Source: JBLHKE01 sp047619485
GTDB taxonomy: Bacteria; Verrucomicrobiota; Verrucomicrobiia; Verrucomicrobiales; DEV007
Assembly (NCBI GenBank): GCA_047619485.1
Contig: JBLHKE010000247.1
Coordinates: forward strand, 1 to 10,143
Reading direction: 5' to 3'
DNA: 10,143 nt
Shown here: one piece after another, positions 6,949 through 10,143 of the stretch
Numbering within the stretch: the stretch's first letter is position 1
How the letters are laid out: the number at the start of each line of letters is the position of its first letter
Made by a program: the position numbers and the translations under genes
The notes under the pieces: model-generated
What the model was told of the DNA's origin: nothing
The model's database searches: none
Seen by the model: the letters and a program-made list of their open reading frames with translations, nothing else

Positions 6949-7164
6949 ATGCGTTTTATGTATGTTACCATTACAGAGCGGAACAGCGGGGCAATCGTCG
7001 AGGTGGCTACCACTGACAAGTTACACAAGCAGGACTACGAGAAATGGACGGCTGCCTTCTGTCGGCCATTCAACTCGGGCAAGGTGATTTATTTTGAGCG
7101 GACAGAGAAAGCCGATGCCACGGAGGGCGGGGCGAAGCGTCGGCGTGATCGTATAGCGTCATGA
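6949..7164 (+). pseudogene. SpoIIAA-like (STAS/SEC14) protein with an internal deletion
   Basis: The frame has 71 residues, against roughly 115-125 for SpoIIAA-like (STAS/SEC14) proteins. Its first ~32 residues (ITERNSGAIVEV...DKLHKQDYE) match the family N-terminus. The following KWTAAFCRPFNSGKVIYFE matches the family C-terminus, where members commonly have a KW...FCKPF...IRYF pattern. The intervening ~55-60 residues are absent without loss of frame, placing a scar near 7043-7050. The final residues are basic and unlike the family's usual ending. The stop overlaps the ATG of the following atpD remnant (ATGA at 7161-7164). Starts at 6949 or 6958 are possible. The family call comes from remembered patterns, so it is moderate; the alternative is a genuine short orphan protein. 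Confidence 0.55.
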
Positions 7165-8036
7165 ACGATGCTGCCGCACCACTTGGAACCAACGGAAAGG
7201 TTGTTTCCGTGCGCGGCAGTGTGGTGGACGGTCGGTTCGACGCCTGCTTGCCTCCGATCCACACGATCCTGCGTGCGAAACACAATGGCGGAATCTCGAT
7301 CGAAGTCGTCACCCAGCTAGACAGGCACCACGTCCGTGGCGTTGCGTTAAACCCGACCGAGGGACTGGCGAAGGGGGATGCGTTGGAGAATACAGGGAAA
7401 CCGCTCCAGGCTCCGGTCGGGAAGTCAATTCTGTCGCGCATGTTTGACGTCTTCGGCAACCCGATCGATCGCGGTTCCGCGCCAGAGGGGGGCGAGTGGC
7501 GCTCGGTGCACAATGCGCCACCGGCCTTGTTGAGGCGCTCGACGCGATCAGAGATCTTCGAGACTGGGATCAAAGTGATCGACCTCCTCGCGCCACTGGA
7601 GCGCGGCGGCAAGACCGGGCTGTTTGGCGGAGCCGGCGTTGGCAAGACGGTGCTGCTCACAGAGATGATCCACAACGTCGCCGGTGCGCACCACGGGGTT
7701 AGCATTTTCTGCGGGATCGGCGAGCGCAGCCGGGAGGGCGAGGAACTGTATCGCGAGATGAAGCAGACCGGCGTCCTGCCCAACATGGTAATGGTCTTCG
7801 GTCAGATGAATGAACCGCCGGGCAGCCGATTCCGGGTTGGTCATGTAGCGCTGACGATGGCGGAGTATTTCCGCGATGATGAGCACCAAGATGTGTTGCT
7901 GCTAGTGGACAACATTTACCGCTTCATCCAGGCCGGGTCTGGCGTGTGCGGCGTCGTGCGCTGCCGAAAATGCCGCCCGACTCGCCGCGATGCAGCGTGC
8001 GGAGAAGAATATCGACGACCGCCGCCGCGCACTTGA
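7161..8036 (+). pseudogene. atpD: N-ATPase F1 beta subunit, truncated after residue 262
   Basis: In N-type Na+-translocating F1Fo ATPases, beta carries the catalytic nucleotide site. Present here are the N-terminal barrel (residues ~10-80, GKVVSVRGSVVDGRF), the P-loop GGAGVGKT (156-163; Lys162, Thr163), the catalytic GERSREGEELY stretch and the Walker B strand VLLLVDNIYRF. The match stops after ...RFIQAGSGV (residue 262, base 7946). The rest of the nucleotide domain, including the DELSEED-type region, and the whole C-terminal domain (about 200 residues) are missing. The frame then runs through 29 unrelated Cys/Arg-rich codons, which are the following atpG sequence read in the wrong frame. The N-ATPase subtype is supported by the divergent N-terminal sequence and by the atpG tail that follows. 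The product cannot work as an ATPase subunit. Confidence 0.9.
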
Positions 8037-8130
8037 CCTAGAACACAACCATCTGCGGCAGGGTATGATCGACGAGGAGCTATTTGATCTAATTTCCGGT
8101 TTCGAGGCGCTTTCGGAACGGCGAGAGTGA
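7942..8130 (+). pseudogene. atpG: C-terminal remnant of N-ATPase F1 gamma subunit
   Basis: Reading one base on from the atpD frame gives CAAENAARLAAMQ, then RAEKNIDDRRRALD, ending in ELFDLISGFEALSERRE and TGA at 8128-8130. This is the C-terminal helix of the gamma subunit, with the characteristic ENA.RL..M..A..NI pattern followed by an I.EEL.D...GFEAL ending. About 60 codons remain of a usual ~290. In N-ATPase operons atpD is the first gene and atpG the last (order D-C-Q-R-B-E-F-A-G), so the direct join is best explained by one deletion removing everything between, about 5 kb from typical gene sizes. The junction lies between 7941 and about 7962. There is no start codon of its own. Confidence 0.78.
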
Positions 8131-8161
8131 TGTCGAGAAAATTAGTGCAGATGAGCCAATT

Positions 8162-9061
8162 ATGAAAGACGACAACAATCCAGTGCAGGTTGACCAGAGG
8201 ACTTACCCATCCGCAGCCGAAGGGGTTTCAGACTCGAAAAAGCACGTGCTTACCGAGCAGACACGCTCGCCAACCTACGAGCTGGCGTTCGCCGATGATG
8301 AGTTCCTGCTGCGTGAAGAGATGCGCGGCGTGCGCCTGCAGCTTGAGTTCGAGAAGCCGGAGTTCTACCACAAGAAACAGGGGATTGAATCGACGCTGGT
8401 CGTTTTCGGCAGCGCTCGGCTGATGGAAGAATCGAAGGCGCGAACTCTTGTAGATGAAACGCAAGCTGCCGTGTCGCTTACCCCGGGTGATGCCGACAAG
8501 GTGGCGGCTGCCAAAGTCGCGCGGCGCATGCTCGCAAACGCTAAATATTATGATGAGGCACGCGAACTGGCTCGGATCGCATCGACTTCCTGCATGCGAT
8601 CGGAGCAATGCCACTTCGTCGTCTCCACCGGTGGCGGACCTGGCATCATGGAGGCCGCCAACCGTGGTGCCCACGATGTTGGGGCGAAGAGCATCGGGTT
8701 GAATATCGTCCTGCCCGATGAGCAGGAGCCCAACCCCTACATCTCACCCGAGCTCTGCTTCCAGTTCCACTACTTCGCGCTGCGCAAGATGCATTTCCTG
8801 TTGCGCGCTAAGGCACTGGTATATTTTCCAGGTGGATTTGGAACAATGGATGAGCTGTTCGGCGCGCTGACGCTGATCGAAACAGGCAAGATGAAGCCGC
8901 TCCCGGTGATCCTCGTCGGACGAGACTATTGGGAAAAGGCCATCGACCTCGAATTCTTCGTGGCTGAGGGGCTGATATCCGCAGAGGAAGCACGAATCGT
9001 TCGGATCGTTGAAACCGGCCAGGAAGCCTGGCAACAGATCACCGAGTTTTACTCGATCTAA
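8162..9061 (+). CDS. LOG family protein (nucleotide 5'-monophosphate phosphoribohydrolase type)
   Basis: The protein has 299 residues. The Rossmann-fold LOG domain (formerly annotated lysine decarboxylase) starts near residue 78 (TLVVFGSAR) and carries both signature motifs: GGGPGIMEA (157-165) and PGGFGTMDE (223-231), with the conserved Arg208 between. These form the phosphoribosyl-binding and catalytic site that releases a base from nucleoside 5'-monophosphates; related proteins activate cytokinins or cleave AMP-like substrates. The long N-terminal extension (~75 residues) and the insert at ~90-145 fit the longer bacterial subgroup. It starts 31 bases after the atpG remnant, with only a weak GATGAG before the ATG. 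It lies just upstream of the MtfA-like gene and may be cotranscribed with it. The in vivo substrate is unknown. Confidence 0.92.
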   Translation: MKDDNNPVQVDQRTYPSAAEGVSDSKKHVLTEQTRSPTYELAFADDEFLLREEMRGVRLQLEFEKPEFYHKKQGIESTLVVFGSARLMEESKARTLVDETQAAVSLTPGDADKVAAAKVARRMLANAKYYDEARELARIASTSCMRSEQCHFVVSTGGGPGIMEAANRGAHDVGAKSIGLNIVLPDEQEPNPYISPELCFQFHYFALRKMHFLLRAKALVYFPGGFGTMDELFGALTLIETGKMKPLPVILVGRDYWEKAIDLEFFVAEGLISAEEARIVRIVETGQEAWQQITEFYSI

Positions 9062-9098
9062 TTTTGTAATGCGCGACAGCGTACTAGATAGAAGAACG

Positions 9099-9884
9099 AT
9101 GTCGAACATCCTCCGAGAACACCACCGTGCCAAGTTGCGCGCGCAGCCCTTTCCTGAATCATGGCTCCCGTTGCTGGCGCGTCACTTTCCACTCTACGGC
9201 GTCCTTCCGGAGGAGGATCGGGCGGAACTGCGGGGACACATCCAGGTGTTTCTCGACGAGAAGAGTTTCGAGGGCTGTGGCGGGCTCGAGATCACTGACG
9301 AGATCCGGTTAGCGGTCGCCGCGCAGGCCTGTCTCCTGTTGCTGCACCGGGACACCGATTACTATCCGAGGCTGCGTTCGATCCTCGTCTACCCGCAGCA
9401 TTTCCTCGCGACGGGTGTGCGTCGTGGGGAGGATGGCCTGGTGCACCAGCGTGGTTCGACCTTGCTGGGCGAGTCTTGGAGGACGGGGTCTGTCATTCTT
9501 TCGTGGGAGTCGGTTAGGCATGGGGGCGAAAATTCCCAAGACGGTGAGAACGTTGTGTTCCACGAGTTTGCCCACCAGCTCGACATTGAGGATGGTAGCG
9601 TCGATGGCTCCCCAGCTTTGGGAGATGGCCTGCGATTTACCGAGCGGCGCAGCAAATATGTCAGCTGGGCACGAGTCATGAGAGTCGAATACGAACTGTT
9701 GCAGTTCTTCAGGAGTCACCACCGAAAATCTTTGCTTAGCCACTACGGGGCGACCAACCCGGCGGAATTTTTTGCGGTCGCAACAGAGACATTTTTCGAA
9801 AAACCCAAACAGATGCTCAAACAGCATCCAGAACTCTACGCGGAGCTCCAAGACTATTTCGAGCAACACCCTGCTTCGTGGTAA
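9099..9884 (+). CDS. mtfA: MtfA-like zinc-dependent peptidase
   Basis: This 261-residue protein belongs to the MtfA/DUF980 family of cytoplasmic gluzincin-type peptidases; E. coli MtfA binds the repressor Mlc and so affects glucose PTS expression. The zinc motif HEFAH is at 155-159 (His155, Glu156, His159), followed by QLD. A conserved downstream stretch NPAEFFAVATETFF holds Glu223, the expected third zinc ligand. The N-terminal part matches family members that begin with a short basic segment, then PF.ESW, RAELRGHIQVFL.EK.FEGCGGLE and ILVYP. The ATG at 9099 fits best. An ATG at 9069 would add 10 residues, and one at 9009 lies inside the LOG gene. There is no signal peptide. The gene looks intact although deletion scars lie on either side of the LOG-mtfA pair. 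Confidence 0.92.
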   Translation: MSNILREHHRAKLRAQPFPESWLPLLARHFPLYGVLPEEDRAELRGHIQVFLDEKSFEGCGGLEITDEIRLAVAAQACLLLLHRDTDYYPRLRSILVYPQHFLATGVRRGEDGLVHQRGSTLLGESWRTGSVILSWESVRHGGENSQDGENVVFHEFAHQLDIEDGSVDGSPALGDGLRFTERRSKYVSWARVMRVEYELLQFFRSHHRKSLLSHYGATNPAEFFAVATETFFEKPKQMLKQHPELYAELQDYFEQHPASW

Positions 9885-9923
9885 ATTCGGACACGCGCTC
9901 CAAGAAAATCCGGCCAGGAGCAA

Positions 9924-10143
9924 CTATCTCTGATCACCCGCTTCGATGTCGTGCGAGAAACCATCCGCGATGTGGACGACCAGGATCGCCTGCTGGGAAT
10001 CGACCAGTGGTGCGATTTCCTCCGCGTCATCCAGATAGGTGATGTGGCGGAAGGTCTCCGAACCCTCGAAGCGTTGTGTCAGTTCCCTTGAAGCTTGCCC
10101 GTGATCGTTGTCGAGGATGCCGATGGAGACGTTCTTCACTTCT
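9924..10143 (-). pseudogene. ABC-2 type transporter permease fragment, truncated
   Basis: About 72 residues are visible and the frame continues past the right edge. The pattern VKNVSIGILDNDHG.ASREL...F......AE..PLVDS..A.LVVHIADGFSHDIEAG is the extracytoplasmic stretch after the first membrane helix of ABC-2 type permeases (YhhJ/YbhR-like), where members read roughly VPIAVVD.DHS..SR...F and later VLVIP..F..D...G. In an intact ~370-residue permease this would be followed by more of that domain and five membrane helices. Here the frame stops at TAG (9924-9926) immediately after EAGDQR. The gene converges on mtfA, whose stop is only 39 bases away, so the missing 3' part of the permease was probably lost in a deletion whose scar lies near 9926. 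Confidence 0.72.

Noticed and set aside
7161..8036. A simple frameshift or sequencing error in atpD
   Set aside because: No frame after 7946 restores beta-subunit sequence; the next readable sequence is gamma-like, so a large deletion fits and a frameshift does not.
1..10143. CRISPR array, tRNA, rRNA, transposase or integrase
   Set aside because: No regularly spaced repeats, cloverleaf-like sequence or recombinase motifs were seen on either strand.

Overview
The window reads as a Gram-negative bacterial chromosome of moderately high GC. All but two of the supported features lie on the plus strand. Gene content (an Aquifex-type aconitase, two double PRC-barrel proteins, a CPA2 antiporter, N-type Na+-ATPase remnants, a LOG protein and an MtfA-type peptidase) and the scarcity of Shine-Dalgarno sequences would fit a marine or sediment bacterium, perhaps of the Planctomycetes-Verrucomicrobia group. 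The taxonomic guess is weak because no RNA or ribosomal marker is present.

Left part (1-1849): an exact match to the sigma-54 consensus (196-211) precedes a small coiled-coil protein (311-574), a double PRC-barrel protein (634-1413) and a second small helical protein (1559-1849). None of the three has an obvious enzymatic activity; they look like a stress- or envelope-linked set. A long gene-poor stretch follows (1850-2690). It holds a strong REP-like hairpin, a second hairpin and a possible small membrane protein on the minus strand.

Middle (2691-6640): a tight plus-strand operon of aconitase, a second PRC-barrel protein (paralogue of the first, overlapping the aconitase end and preceded by the only perfect AGGAGG in the window) and a 12-13-helix cation/proton antiporter without an RCK domain. 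It links a TCA-cycle enzyme, a PRC-barrel protein and ion homeostasis.

Right part (6949-10143): this is the most unusual region. Two intact genes, a LOG-family nucleotide phosphoribohydrolase and an MtfA-like zinc peptidase, sit among three apparent deletion scars. First, a SpoIIAA-like (STAS/SEC14) protein seems to have lost its middle in frame. Second, the first gene of an N-ATPase operon (atpD, beta) breaks off after residue 262 and the sequence runs directly into the last ~60 codons of the final gene of that operon (atpG, gamma) in another frame, so essentially the whole Na+-translocating ATPase operon has been deleted. Third, an ABC-2 type permease entering from the right edge on the minus strand stops after its first extracytoplasmic stretch. 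The region therefore looks like a decaying ion-transport locus whose outer ends remain readable. I did not find an intact, novel multi-gene system; the best leads are the collapsed N-ATPase operon and the sigma-54-preceded coiled-coil/PRC-barrel set.
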